From: Govania unica
GTDB taxonomy: Bacteria; Pseudomonadota; Alphaproteobacteria; Sphingomonadales; Govanellaceae
Assembly: GCF_027920805.1 (NCBI RefSeq)
Contig: NZ_JANWOI010000001.1
Location: 744,001-808,000 of the forward strand
Direction of reading: 5' to 3'
DNA length: 64,000 bases
The notes under the pieces are model-generated. The model did no database searches, had not been told where the DNA came from, and was given only the letters and a program-made list of their open reading frames with translations. The position numbers were made by a program, and so were the translations under genes. The first letter of the stretch is position 1. The number at the start of each line of letters is the position of its first letter. Positions 42,873-51,843 of the stretch are shown piece after piece.

Positions 42873-43642
42873 CCTCTGAACTCGTCCTTCATGTGCCGGG
42901 TGCGGGCGAAGACGCTCACAAGGTCCGCGCCGGGCAGGCCAATGGTTTGCTGAAGCAGCGCGCTGTCGGGCCTGAGGAACGGGTTGGTTGCGCGCTCAAG
43001 TCCAAGCGTTGACGGCACCGTCGGCAGTCCCTCCGCCCGAAGCCGCCGGACATCGGCCATCCGCGCCACAAGCGCACTGTTGCCGGGCTCCACATGAAGC
43101 GCGAAGCGGCCGTTTGCTTCGGTATATTCATGGGCGCAATAGACCCGGGTCGCGTCGGGCAGGGCGAGGAATTTGGTCAGCGAGGTCCACATCTGTTGCG
43201 CGGTGCCTTCGAACAGGCGGCCGCAGCCCATGGCGAACAGAGTGTCGCCGCAGAACAGGGCGTCGGAATCGGCGAACCAATAGGCTATATGGCCGCGCGT
43301 ATGGCCGGGCACGTCAAAGATTTTGGCTTCCGATGCGCCCAGGAACCAGCTGTCACCGTCGCCAAGGGTGATGTCGATGCCGGGGATGCGATCCTGGTCG
43401 GCGCGCGGGCCGACGATCACGCAGCCGGTCGCCGCCTTGAGGGCAAGATTGCCGCCCACATGGTCCGAATGATGGTGGGTATTGAGAATATGGCTGAGCG
43501 ACCAGCCGCGCCGGGCGAGTTCCGCCAGCACAGGCGCGCTGACGGCAGGGTCCACCACACCGGTAGCTCCAGTGGCCTCGTCCCGCAACAGATAGATATA
43601 ATTGTCGTTTAGGACCGGGATCTGAATGATGTCTAAGGGCAT
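42869..43642 (-). CDS. gloB: Hydroxyacylglutathione hydrolase GloB (glyoxalase II)
   Basis: The 257-residue metallo-beta-lactamase fold enzyme has the motif [10 protein letters not shown] (55-64) with ligands H56, H58, D60 and H61, later ligands in [11 protein letters not shown] and [18 protein letters not shown], and a glyoxalase II C-terminal domain with [14 protein letters not shown]. It hydrolyses S-lactoylglutathione in methylglyoxal detoxification. Confidence 0.94.
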   Translation of the reverse strand: MPLDIIQIPVLNDNYIYLLRDEATGATGVVDPAVSAPVLAELARRGWSLSHILNTHHHSDHVGGNLALKAATGCVIVGPRADQDRIPGIDITLGDGDSWFLGASEAKIFDVPGHTRGHIAYWFADSDALFCGDTLFAMGCGRLFEGTAQQMWTSLTKFLALPDATRVYCAHEYTEANGRFALHVEPGNSALVARMADVRRLRAEGLPTVPSTLGLERATNPFLRPDSALLQQTIGLPGADLVSVFARTRHMKDEFRG

Positions 43643-43785
43643 CTGATGCTGCTCATAAGGGGTTGCGCAGGCGTCTGTAGTATATCGGAATTGGCCGTTG
43701 ATTTTGCAAGATAGTGGCCAAGATTGACGGCGCCGTCAAAGTCCGGTTAAGACAAACCCATACAAGCAACAGGAAAGACTGCGCC

Positions 43786-44004
43786 ATGTCAGATGAAACA
43801 CGGGATAGCAACGGCAATCTGCTCAATGATGGGGATTCCGTCACCCTAATCAAGGATTTGAAGGTCAAGGGCAGCTCAACCACCTTGAAACGCGGGACGC
43901 TGGTCAAGAATATCCGGCTGACCGGTGATCCGGACGAGATCGAATGCAGCACTCCGCAGGTCAAGGGCCTGGTGCTGCGAACGGAATTCCTGCGCAAAGC
44001 CTGA
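43786..44004 (+). CDS. PhnA/YjdM-like small protein
   Basis: The 72-residue protein matches the C-terminal domain of YjdM/PhnA: VTLIKDLKVKGSSTTLKRGT, then VKNIRLTGDPDEIECSTPQV and GLVLRTEFLRK. It lacks the N-terminal zinc ribbon of the long form. AGGAAAG precedes the ATG. The family name comes from its neighbourhood in E. coli; a role in phosphonate use is not established here. Confidence 0.85.
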   Translation: MSDETRDSNGNLLNDGDSVTLIKDLKVKGSSTTLKRGTLVKNIRLTGDPDEIECSTPQVKGLVLRTEFLRKA

Positions 44005-44063
44005 CGCGCCCCCCGGGGTCCGTCAAATTCTGGTCTTGGCGGCGGTCATTCTGCTTGCTGCTG

Positions 44064-44819
44064 TCAGAGCAATCCTATCCTCATATTGATCGGCCAGGAG
44101 ACCGGCTGCGTCTTCGTCGGATCACCCCAGAGGCGGGAGATGTCCCGCGCGAAATCGTTGAGAATGTCCTCCCGCCCAGTGCCCTTGACGCGCTGAACGG
44201 CGGACCATGTCGAGAGGTAGCCGAGGAAGTCGCCCAAGGCCCACGCCAGCTGAATGTCCATTTGGGGCGCCTGGCGTTCCTCGAAAGGGAAACACAGATC
44301 GCGATAGCCCCTGTCGACCAGTTTTCGCTCCGGCGGCCAGTAGGGGCCGATCTCGTCATGGTAGAAACGGTCAAAGCGGCTCTGCAGATCGCCGGGGAGG
44401 CGGAGGACGCCATAGCTGATCAGGGCTAGGGCGGCGCCATCGGAGGCGATCCGGCGGGCCTCGGCATAGAAGGCGGGAAGATCGAACCAGTGGGCCGCCT
44501 GAGCGGCCGTTATCAGATTGGCGCTGCGATCCGGCAGGGGGAGCTTTTCGGCAGATGCGCAGATGTAGCGGACGCCTTGCTGAGCCGGGGCGTTGGCAAT
44601 CTGGTCCGCGCTCGGATCGAGGCCGACGACGTCGTCAAAATAGGCCGCCAGTTGGGCCGTGAGTTGTCCGTTGCCGCAGCCGACATCAACCGCGCATTTG
44701 TGCGAACGTGCTGTCTCGGCAAGGAACCGGGCAGGCCCCAACGGATATTCCGGCCTGAAGCGCGCATAGGCTTGGCCGCCCCGATCGAACCAGTTTTTCG
44801 AGGCCTGCCAATCCGTCAT
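44064..44819 (-). CDS. SAM-dependent methyltransferase (class I)
   Basis: The 251-residue protein has the SAM-binding motif VDVGCGNGQLTAQLA (about 44-58), the acidic loop VVGLDPSADQI, and the FAD-like N-terminus WFDRGGQAYARFRPEYP common in the trans-aconitate methyltransferase-like group. The substrate is not evident. It lies just after tRNA-Thr on the same strand. Confidence 0.82.
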   Translation of the reverse strand: MTDWQASKNWFDRGGQAYARFRPEYPLGPARFLAETARSHKCAVDVGCGNGQLTAQLAAYFDDVVGLDPSADQIANAPAQQGVRYICASAEKLPLPDRSANLITAAQAAHWFDLPAFYAEARRIASDGAALALISYGVLRLPGDLQSRFDRFYHDEIGPYWPPERKLVDRGYRDLCFPFEERQAPQMDIQLAWALGDFLGYLSTWSAVQRVKGTGREDILNDFARDISRLWGDPTKTQPVSWPINMRIGLL

Positions 44820-44838
44820 TGACGGGATCTTTCGGGAG

Positions 44839-44914
<76 letters not shown>

Positions 44915-45020
44915 ATTAAGGTAATCAGCCGGTCGGGACATTAGGTGGCAGAGGGCTGAAAATCAAGTGAAAAGCCATGGCTTTCGGTGCTCGGGCAGGC
45001 TTAAGTTGTCCCTGAACATG

Positions 45021-45047
45021 AAAACGGCACCCTGACGGTGCCGTTTT
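45021..45047 (-). terminator. Terminator of rlmB (symmetrical)
   Basis: AAAACGGCACC and GGTGCCGTTTT form an 11-bp stem with a five-base loop, so a T run follows the stem in either direction. It lies 95 bases after the rlmB stop and can stop transcription from rlmB toward tRNA-Thr. Confidence 0.85.
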
Positions 45048-45141
45048 GCGGTTTCTGACGCTGGTAGAGTGCTCAGGCCGCCGTGCGGATCATATGTAAG
45101 GTAAATTTTACACATGATTGGGCGCTTTGTTCGAAAATCGG

Positions 45142-46065
45142 TCAGATTGAGCGTCGGGCGAATTCATACAGCGCCACGGCGGCGGCATTTGAGACATTGA
45201 GGCTCTCGACTGCCGAGGTGATGGGCAGCTTTGCCAGAACATCGCAATGTTCGCGGGTGCCGTGGCGGAGGCCTGCGCCTTCGGCTCCGAGCACGAGCGC
45301 GATGCGCTGGCCGAGGTCGATGGCGGGCAGGGCCTTGTCAGCTGAGCCGTCGAGGCCTATGCGCCAGAATCCGAGTTCGGCCAGTTCATCGAGGGCCCGG
45401 GACAGGTTGACCACTCTGACCCATGGCACCGTTTCAAGGGCGCCTGAGGCGGCTTTGGCGATGACGGCGCTTTCCGGCGGGGCGTGGCGGTCCTGTGTGA
45501 TGACGGCGGCGGCGCCAAAGGCGGCGGCCGAGCGCAGGATGGCGCCGACGTTATGAGGGTCGGTGACCTGATCGAGGAACACCACGAGGGACGGGCTGTC
45601 GCGGTCCTGGGCGCTGTCGATATCTTCAAGTCCGAGATCGTCGAGCGGCTCGACGGCGAGGAAGATGCCTTGATGGACGCTGCCGGGTGGAGCGAGCGGG
45701 GTCAGGGCCTCGCCATTCATGATCACCGGCACCAGCCGCCGCTCCTGCAGGATCTCCTGCACTTCGGGGGCGAGGGCTTCGAGGGCGGTCCGGGTGCAGC
45801 GCAGCTCGCGCGACATGCGGCGCGGGTTCAGCAGGGCGGCGGTGACGGCATGATGGCCAAACAGCCAGAGCCGGCCATCGGGCCTGCTTTTTTCCAGGCG
45901 CGGTCCATGTTTGGGGCGGCGGCCCTGCTGCGGCCGGTCTGATTTGGTCATTTCCGGACGATCCTGCTCGGGTCTGGAGGTGGGGGTCCGCGATGGATTC
46001 GCGGGGCCGTTTTGGGTCTGACGATTTCCGTCGCGGCGGTTGTTGTCATGCTTGCCTTTGCTCAT
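45142..46065 (-). CDS. rlmB: 23S rRNA guanosine-2'-O-methyltransferase RlmB-type (SpoU/TrmH)
   Basis: The 307-residue enzyme has a basic, disordered N-terminal extension (about 1-65), the SpoU substrate-binding domain (WLFGHHAVTAALLNPRRMSR) and the SPOUT motifs: FLDQVTDPHNVGAILRSAAA, LVLGAEGAGLRH, and LPITSAVESLNVSNAAAVAL. RlmB methylates G2251 of 23S rRNA; assignment over TrmH-like paralogues rests on overall layout. No Shine-Dalgarno precedes ATG 46065, and a promoter abuts it. Confidence 0.87.
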   Translation of the reverse strand: MSKGKHDNNRRDGNRQTQNGPANPSRTPTSRPEQDRPEMTKSDRPQQGRRPKHGPRLEKSRPDGRLWLFGHHAVTAALLNPRRMSRELRCTRTALEALAPEVQEILQERRLVPVIMNGEALTPLAPPGSVHQGIFLAVEPLDDLGLEDIDSAQDRDSPSLVVFLDQVTDPHNVGAILRSAAAFGAAAVITQDRHAPPESAVIAKAASGALETVPWVRVVNLSRALDELAELGFWRIGLDGSADKALPAIDLGQRIALVLGAEGAGLRHGTREHCDVLAKLPITSAVESLNVSNAAAVALYEFARRSI

Positions 46066-46072
46066 GAAGATT

Positions 46073-46101
46073 CGTATAGTCCGCCGCGTTACGGGGTGCA
46101 A
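46073..46101 (-). promoter_or_regulatory. Promoter of rlmB, predicted to give a leaderless message
   Basis: On the minus strand TTGCAC (46101-46096), a 17-base spacer and TATACG (46078-46073) end seven bases before the rlmB ATG. The layout repeats that of mnmA. Confidence 0.55.
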
Positions 46102-46275
46102 GGGTCTATCACGCCTTTCCCTGCCCGAAAAAACAAGTACTTGATCGCCCTGGGGCCTGTCTCCTTGACATAATTCAAGTTCTTGATCGTCAGCCGAAAA
46201 TTTCTGGTTGACAGGGTACGGAGATAATTGGTAGTTCCGCACTCCTCAGGCCTTAATCGAGCGGGTCTGAAATGT

Positions 46276-46361
46276 GGAGGGGTGGCCGAGCGGTCAATGG
46301 CAGCAGACTGTAAATCTGCCGGGTTTTCCCTACGAAGGTTCAAATCCTTCTCCCTCCACCA
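46276..46361 (+). tRNA. tRNA-Tyr (GTA)
   Basis: An 86-base class II tRNA with a long variable arm and encoded CCA: acceptor GGAGGGG/TCCCTCC, anticodon stem CAGACT..AATCTG with GTA, and T arm AAGGTTCAAATCCTT. It is the first of the tRNA-Tyr, tRNA-Gly, tuf group. Confidence 0.95.
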
Positions 46362-46415
46362 CCGCTCGATCTCCGGTCCGCAAGACGAAGGAAAGCTTGC
46401 GTGCCGGTTATTTGT

Positions 46416-46489
46416 GCGGGTGTAGCTCAATGGTAGAGCTCCTGCCTTCCAAGCAGGTGACGAGGGTTCGATTCCCTTCACCCGCTCCA
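46416..46489 (+). tRNA. tRNA-Gly (TCC)
   Basis: A 74-base cloverleaf with encoded CCA: acceptor GCGGGTG/CACCCGC, anticodon loop CTTCCAA with TCC, T arm GAGGGTTCGATTCCCTT. It reads GGA/GGG codons and lies 97 bases before tuf, as glyT does before tufB in E. coli. Confidence 0.95.
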
Positions 46490-46585
46490 TTGAATTTAAG
46501 GCTGGGACCGCTTATTTACTGGCGGGTTTGCATCTGATCCGGAAACACTTGCATTACTTACTCGGTTGAGAAGGTCTGAAGAGCA

Positions 46586-47776
46586 ATGGGAAAGTCAAAG
46601 TTTGAGCGGAATAAGCCGCACGTCAACATCGGGACTATTGGTCACGTTGACCATGGCAAGACGTCCCTGACGGCAGCGATCACGAAGGTTCTGGCGGAAC
46701 AGGGCGGCGGGACGTTTGTTGATTATGCGAACATCGACAAGGCTCCTGAAGAGCGCGCTCGTGGTATCACGATCTCGACCAGCCACGTTGAGTATGAGAC
46801 GGTAGCCCGTCACTATGCGCACGTTGATTGCCCCGGCCATGCTGACTATGTGAAGAACATGATCACGGGTGCGGCACAGATGGATGGCGGCATTCTGGTG
46901 GTTTCGGCGTCTGATGGCCCGATGCCTCAGACCCGCGAGCATATCCTGCTCGCCCGTCAGGTCGGTGTGCCGGCTCTGGTTGTGTTCCTGAACAAGGTCG
47001 ACCAGGTTGACGATCCTGAACTTCTTGAGCTTGTTGAGATGGAAGTCCGTGAGCTTCTGTCGAGCTACAATTACCCAGGCGACGATATTCCGATCATCCA
47101 GGGGTCGGCTCTGTGCGCCCTTGAAGGTCGCAATCCGGAAATCGGTCATGACGCGGTTCTGAAGCTGATGGCAGCGGTTGACGCTTACATCCCGCAGCCA
47201 GAGCGTGCGACGGATCGTCCGTTCCTGATGCCGATCGAAGACGTGTTCTCGATCTCGGGCCGTGGCACCGTGGTGACCGGTCGCGTTGAGCGCGGTATCG
47301 TTAAGGTTGGTGAAGAAGTTGAAATCGTTGGCATCAAGCCGACGACCAAGACGACGGTGACCGGCGTTGAAATGTTCCGCAAGCTTCTGGACCAGGGCCA
47401 GGCTGGCGACAACATCGGCGCGCTGCTGCGCGGTGTGGACCGTGAAGGCATTGAGCGTGGTCAGGTTCTGGCCAAGCCGGGCTCGATCACCCCGCACACC
47501 ACGTTTGAAGCCGAAACCTATATTCTGACCAAGGAAGAGGGTGGCCGTCATACGCCGTTCTTCGCCAACTACCGTCCGCAGTTCTATTTCCGCACCACCG
47601 ATGTGACCGGAATGTGCAAACTGCCGGAAGGCAAGGAAATGGTCATGCCGGGCGACAACGTCCAGCTCGAAGTCGAGCTGATCGTGCCGATCGCCATGGA
47701 TGAAGGCCTGCGCTTCGCAATCCGCGAAGGTGGCCGCACCGTTGGCGCCGGCGTCGTCGCTAAAATCATTAAGTAA
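46586..47776 (+). CDS. tuf: Elongation factor Tu, copy 1
   Basis: The 396-residue GTPase brings aminoacyl-tRNA to the ribosome. It has G1 GHVDHGKT (19-26), the switch RGITIS, G3 DCPGH, G4 NKVD and G5 GSAL, then the two beta-barrel domains, at full length. Its first 403 bases are identical to the second copy at 63598. A strong terminator follows, so secE-nusG needs its own promoter or the tRNA-Trp promoter. Confidence 0.98.
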   Translation: MGKSKFERNKPHVNIGTIGHVDHGKTSLTAAITKVLAEQGGGTFVDYANIDKAPEERARGITISTSHVEYETVARHYAHVDCPGHADYVKNMITGAAQMDGGILVVSASDGPMPQTREHILLARQVGVPALVVFLNKVDQVDDPELLELVEMEVRELLSSYNYPGDDIPIIQGSALCALEGRNPEIGHDAVLKLMAAVDAYIPQPERATDRPFLMPIEDVFSISGRGTVVTGRVERGIVKVGEEVEIVGIKPTTKTTVTGVEMFRKLLDQGQAGDNIGALLRGVDREGIERGQVLAKPGSITPHTTFEAETYILTKEEGGRHTPFFANYRPQFYFRTTDVTGMCKLPEGKEMVMPGDNVQLEVELIVPIAMDEGLRFAIREGGRTVGAGVVAKIIK

Positions 47777-47806
47777 TCTCCAGGATCTGGGGATAACGGT
47801 TTTCTG

Positions 47807-47843
47807 ACAACCGGCCGGGCCAGTCTTGTGCCCGGCCGGTTGT
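47807..47843 (+). terminator. Terminator after tuf copy 1
   Basis: ACAACCGGCCGGGC and GCCCGGCCGGTTGT make a perfect 14-bp stem with a nine-base loop, 30 bases after the stop. The following T content is modest (GT-rich). Confidence 0.85.
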
Positions 47844-48050
47844 TGTCCCGCCAGTTACCGGCTTCCTGTAACTGTCGGCGGTCATGAGCGCGAAAAGCTG
47901 TTGCTTTCTCTTGGGGCAACGTTATAAAGCGCACATAGGCTAAGATGCCTGGCGGCGCGGTCCTTGCTTCAAGTCGTGTGCCAAGCATCTAAGAATACGG
48001 ACGAATGGCTGCTGACCGGGTCTTTGATGGATCTATTAGTGGTGTTCCAT

Positions 48051-48126
<76 letters not shown>

Positions 48127-48221
48127 ACCGTATTCGGGCGACTATTGAGATTTGAGGCGCTGGCGTCCCTGAGGAAATGAGGGGGCGCGCAGTGCCGCTG
48201 ACTTATGTTAGTGTGGGCAGA

Positions 48222-48419
48222 ATGGCGAAGACCAATCCGGTAGAGTTCATGCGCCAAGTGAAGCGCGAGGCCGCCAAGGTCACGTGGCCGACCCGGCGGG
48301 AGTCCATGGTTACGACCGTCATGGTGTTCATCATGGCGGCGATCATGGCTGTGTTTTTCCTGTTGGTCGATCAAGGGCTGGCGTTCGGCGTGAAGTCGAT
48401 TCTCGGTATCGGAGGCTAA
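48222..48419 (+). CDS. secE: Preprotein translocase subunit SecE
   Basis: The 65-residue single-helix subunit of SecYEG has the amphipathic PVEFMRQVKREAAKVTWPTR followed by one membrane helix (MVTTVMVFIMAAIMAVFFLL). I chose ATG 48222 (MAKTNP) by family similarity; a frame from 48177 is longer than the alphaproteobacterial norm. The Shine-Dalgarno is weak. nusG follows after three bases. Confidence 0.95.
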   Translation: MAKTNPVEFMRQVKREAAKVTWPTRRESMVTTVMVFIMAAIMAVFFLLVDQGLAFGVKSILGIGG

Positions 48420-48422
48420 GGA

Positions 48423-48956
48423 ATGGCGACGGCGCGTTGGTACATCATTCATGCCTATTCCGGCTTTGAAAAAAAGGTTGCCCAGTCGATCCGGGATCAG
48501 GCCAAACAGCATCACCTCGATAGCTATATCGAAGATGTGATCGTGCCGATCGAAGAGGTGACTGAGATCCGCAAGGGTCAAAAGGTGACGTCGGAACGTA
48601 AATTCTTCCCCGGCTATGTGCTGGTGAAGATGGAGCTGAATGACGCGACCTACCATCTGATCAATGAAACTCCGAAAGTGACCGGGTTCCTCGGCGCCCA
48701 GGGCAAGCCTGCTCCGATCACCGATAAGGAAGCCGAGCGCATCCTGCATCAGGTGGCCGAAGGGGTCGAACATCCGAAGTCCTCGATCACTTACGAAGTC
48801 GGTGAGCAGGTTCAGGTCACGGATGGTCCCTTCCAGAGCTTCACGGGTCTTGTGGAGGAAGTTGACGAGGAGCGGTCGCGGCTCAAGGTTTCGGTGTCGA
48901 TCTTTGGCCGTGCGACTCCGGTCGAGCTTGAATACGCTCAGGTTCAAAAGGCCTGA
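48423..48956 (+). CDS. nusG: Transcription termination/antitermination factor NusG
   Basis: The 177-residue protein has the NGN domain ([32 protein letters not shown]) and a C-terminal KOW domain (about 127-160, [20 protein letters not shown]). It binds the RNA polymerase clamp and links it to Rho or the ribosome. A 164-base gap to rplK follows and contains no clear gene. Confidence 0.97.
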   Translation: MATARWYIIHAYSGFEKKVAQSIRDQAKQHHLDSYIEDVIVPIEEVTEIRKGQKVTSERKFFPGYVLVKMELNDATYHLINETPKVTGFLGAQGKPAPITDKEAERILHQVAEGVEHPKSSITYEVGEQVQVTDGPFQSFTGLVEEVDEERSRLKVSVSIFGRATPVELEYAQVQKA

Positions 48957-49120
48957 TGATTTTTTAGAGATACGGTCCCGGGCCAGTTCCGGGGCCGCAT
49001 TCGGCATGATTGGCGGAAGTTTCGTCGATAGAGCCGAAGTTGTCGTGGGAGGCGCGCCATCGCCGCACCACGCCCCAAGTGACTGTCGAACCGCCCGTAA
49101 GGGCATGGAAAGGGAAGACA

Positions 49121-49549
49121 ATGGCAAAGAAGATTACTGGCTACATCAAGTTGCAGGTGCCCGCGGGCGCAGCCAACCCGTCGCCGCCGATCGGTCCGGC
49201 TTTGGGTCAGCGCGGCCTGAACATCATGGAATTCTGTAAGGCTTTCAACGCAGCCACGCAGGACCTTGAAAAAGGCATGCCGATTCCGGTCGTGATTACG
49301 GCCTATGCGGATCGTACCTTTACCTTTGAGACCAAGACTCCGCCGGTTGCTTATCTGCTGAAGAAAGCTGCTGGCGTGAAAAAAGGCGCCGATAAGACGG
49401 GCCGTGAAAAGGTTGGCAGCGTGACGCGCGCGCAGGTGCGTGAAATCGCCGAAACCAAAATGGTCGACGTCAATGCCAATGATATCGAGGCAGCGATGCG
49501 CATTATTGAAGGCTCGGCCCGTTCCATGGGTCTCGAGGTTGTGGAGTAA
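49121..49549 (+). CDS. rplK: 50S ribosomal protein L11
   Basis: The 142-residue protein is typical L11, with [20 protein letters not shown] and the C-terminal rRNA-binding domain [20 protein letters not shown]. It forms the GTPase-associated centre. AGGGAAG lies before ATG 49121. rplA starts 5 bases after the stop. Confidence 0.98.
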   Translation: MAKKITGYIKLQVPAGAANPSPPIGPALGQRGLNIMEFCKAFNAATQDLEKGMPIPVVITAYADRTFTFETKTPPVAYLLKKAAGVKKGADKTGREKVGSVTRAQVREIAETKMVDVNANDIEAAMRIIEGSARSMGLEVVE

Positions 49550-49554
49550 GGCGC

Positions 49555-50250
49555 ATGGCAAAGCTTTCAAAAAAGACGAAACTGGCCCGTGAAGGCCTGA
49601 ACCGCGAAACGGTCTATTCGCTCGCCGAAGCCGTAAAGCTCGTGAAGGGCAAGGCCAGCGCCAAGTTTGACGAATCCGTCGAGCTCGCGCTCAACCTCAA
49701 TGTTGATCCGCGTCATGCTGACCAGATGGTCCGCGGCGTTGTCAACCTGCCAAGCGGCACCGGCAAGACCGTGCGCGTCGCCGTGTTCGCCAAGGGCGAC
49801 AAGGCTGAAGCAGCGATTGCAGCTGGCGCCGACCTCGTTGGCGCTGAAGATCTGGCCGAAGCGATCCTGAAGGGCGAAATCAATTTCGACCGCTGCATCG
49901 CGACCCCGGACATGATGGCTGTGGTTGGCCGTCTCGGCAAGGTGCTCGGCCCGCGCGGCCTGATGCCGAACCCGAAGCTCGGCACTGTGACTGCGGACGT
50001 GGCTTCTGCTGTAAAAAGCGTGAAAAGCGGCCAGGTTGAGTTCCGCGTCGAAAAGGCCGGGATCATTCACGCCGGTGTTGGCAAGGTGAGCTTCTCGGAA
50101 GACGCCATTGTCGCCAACATCAAGGCGCTTGTGGATGCTGTTGCGAAAGCCAAACCGGCTGGCGCGAAGGGCACCTATATGAAGAAACTTGCTCTGAGCT
50201 CCACCATGGGGCCTGGGGTGAAGGTGGATTTGTCGACCGTCCTGGCTTAA
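49555..50250 (+). CDS. rplA: 50S ribosomal protein L1
   Basis: The 231-residue protein is typical L1, with [40 protein letters not shown] and [19 protein letters not shown]1 forms the mobile stalk near the E site and often represses its own rplK-rplA message. I did not see an obvious L1 mimic site in the nusG-rplK gap. Confidence 0.98.
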   Translation: MAKLSKKTKLAREGLNRETVYSLAEAVKLVKGKASAKFDESVELALNLNVDPRHADQMVRGVVNLPSGTGKTVRVAVFAKGDKAEAAIAAGADLVGAEDLAEAILKGEINFDRCIATPDMMAVVGRLGKVLGPRGLMPNPKLGTVTADVASAVKSVKSGQVEFRVEKAGIIHAGVGKVSFSEDAIVANIKALVDAVAKAKPAGAKGTYMKKLALSSTMGPGVKVDLSTVLA

Positions 50251-50697
50251 TCGGCTGGAATTGTTGACAAAAATTTCCGTCGGGTCCTTCCGGCACGAGC
50301 TTTGGCTCATGCCGCGGCCCTGCGGAAACTGAACGATCCTTCTCTGTTGCGTATCGGAAGGAACGTTCAACCTGTCCATGACTGCGGGCGCCCAAACCTT
50401 GTTTAAGGGGCGGGTTTAATTGTCAGGAGACGGCTTTATGCCGGATCAGGGCGGCCAGCAGGAGACGTGGGCGTCTTTAGTCTTCGGACGCGAAGGCGTG
50501 AAAGACGGTTTCCGGCACAAAACGGGGTTCCGTTGCGTGCAGGGTAGGGCACTTCAGGGGCTTTCGAGCCCAAGAGGCGGCCTCCCGGACAGGGTCTTGG
50601 TATGGCATGGTTTCGTGACAGTCATTTGACTGGGGACATGTCGATCTTAACGGGACAGTGTGGTTCATAGCCCGCTGTCCATAAGTCGGAGACGAGA
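50251..50697 (+). ncRNA. 447-bp leader of rplJ-rplL (probable L10 leader region)
   Basis: The space between rplA and rplJ holds no convincing gene. Bacterial rplJ leaders fold into a structure bound by L10(L12)4. Here several paired segments occur, the last being GGACAG (50653-50658) with CTGTCC (50675-50680), ending 17 bases before the rplJ ATG. A TTGACA at 50264-50269 has no convincing -10 partner. Confidence 0.45.
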
Positions 50698-51216
50698 ATG
50701 GATCGCGCTCAAAAACAGGAGCTGATCTCCTCGCTCAAGGACGTTTTTTCCTCGACAGGTGTAGTAGTGATCGCTCACTACTCAGGCCTTACTGTTGCGG
50801 AAATCACGAACCTGCGCACGAAGATGCGTGAGGCCGGCGGTAGCTTCAAGGTTGCGAAGAACCGTCTTGCCAAGCTCGCACTTCAGGGCTCTCACTATGA
50901 GTCCATTGCCGACTTGCTGACCGGCCCGACTGCTATCGGATATTCAGATGATCCGGTAGCAGCGCCGAAGGTACTGGCGAATTTTGCCAAAGCGAACGAC
51001 AAGCTGATCATCCTTGGTGGTGGTATGGGCGCGACAGCGCTCGACGCTGCTGGGGTGAAGGCGCTTGCCGCACTTCCGTCGCTCGACGAGCTGCGGTCGC
51101 GGCTTTTGGCAACGATCCAGACCCCGGCCACCCGTATCGCGGGTGTCGTTCAGGCCCCGGCTGGCCAATTGGCACGTGTGTTTGGCGCTTACGCCAAGAG
51201 CGAAGAAGCTGCCTGA
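50698..51216 (+). CDS. rplJ: 50S ribosomal protein L10
   Basis: The 172-residue protein is typical L10: [40 protein letters not shown] and the C-terminal helix that binds L7/L12 dimers ([15 protein letters not shown]). The start has GGAGA upstream. It represses rplJL by binding the leader. Confidence 0.98.
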   Translation: MDRAQKQELISSLKDVFSSTGVVVIAHYSGLTVAEITNLRTKMREAGGSFKVAKNRLAKLALQGSHYESIADLLTGPTAIGYSDDPVAAPKVLANFAKANDKLIILGGGMGATALDAAGVKALAALPSLDELRSRLLATIQTPATRIAGVVQAPAGQLARVFGAYAKSEEAA

Positions 51217-51255
51217 TAGCAATTATTCCAAGTTTAATCGGAAGGACAATTTCTA

Positions 51256-51627
51256 ATGTCGAAACTCGAAAAGCTGGTTGACGAACTGTCGGCCCTGACT
51301 GTTATCGAAGCTGCTGACCTGTCGAAGCTTCTTGAAGAAAAGTGGGGCGTGTCCGCCGCTGCTCCGGTGGCTGTTGCCGCTGCTGCTGCTCCGGCCGCTG
51401 CTGCTGCTGAAGTTAAGGACACCTTTGACGTCGAACTGACCACCGTTGGTGAGAAGAAGATCAACGTCATTAAGGAAGTTCGCGGCATCACCGGTCTTGG
51501 CCTCAAAGAAGCCAAGGATCTGGTTGAAGCAGCTCCGAAGATCGTCAAAGAAGGCGCGTCCAAGGACGAAGCCGAGAAGATCAAGAAGCTTCTTGAGGAA
51601 AACGGCGCGACCGTTACCCTTAAGTAA
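51256..51627 (+). CDS. rplL: 50S ribosomal protein L7/L12
   Basis: The 123-residue stalk protein has the N-terminal dimer domain ([20 protein letters not shown]), an Ala/Pro-rich hinge (about 35-53) and the C-terminal factor-binding domain ([20 protein letters not shown]). It recruits translational GTPases. Confidence 0.98.
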   Translation: MSKLEKLVDELSALTVIEAADLSKLLEEKWGVSAAAPVAVAAAAAPAAAAAEVKDTFDVELTTVGEKKINVIKEVRGITGLGLKEAKDLVEAAPKIVKEGASKDEAEKIKKLLEENGATVTLK

Positions 51628-51718
51628 GAAGACGACCCGGCATCGTCGGCCGGGGAGAGCGACGGCTCACCCCCGGTCGGCGACCGCCGACACTACCCGT
51701 GAGGAGGGGATCTCCTCA

Positions 51719-51823
51719 ATGAGCCGTTTCCGGAAGCAGGTTTCCAGGGACGGTTTTCGCCGTTTCAGCGGAACTGTTGAAATCGGCGTCCGATCCGCGA
51801 ACGTGGCGGGCATCACACGCTAA
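51719..51823 (+). CDS. Possible 34-residue leader peptide before rpoB
   Basis: A short frame starts at 51719 and stops 20 bases before the rpoB ATG. GGAGG lies upstream but is inside a GAGGAG/CTCCTC hairpin (near 51701-51717). The peptide is rich in Arg (about 7 of 34). It could be a translated leader controlling rpoB or an accident of a GC-rich spacer. Confidence 0.25.
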   Translation: MSRFRKQVSRDGFRRFSGTVEIGVRSANVAGITR

Positions 51824-51843
51824 AGATGACACGAGGACGAAGC

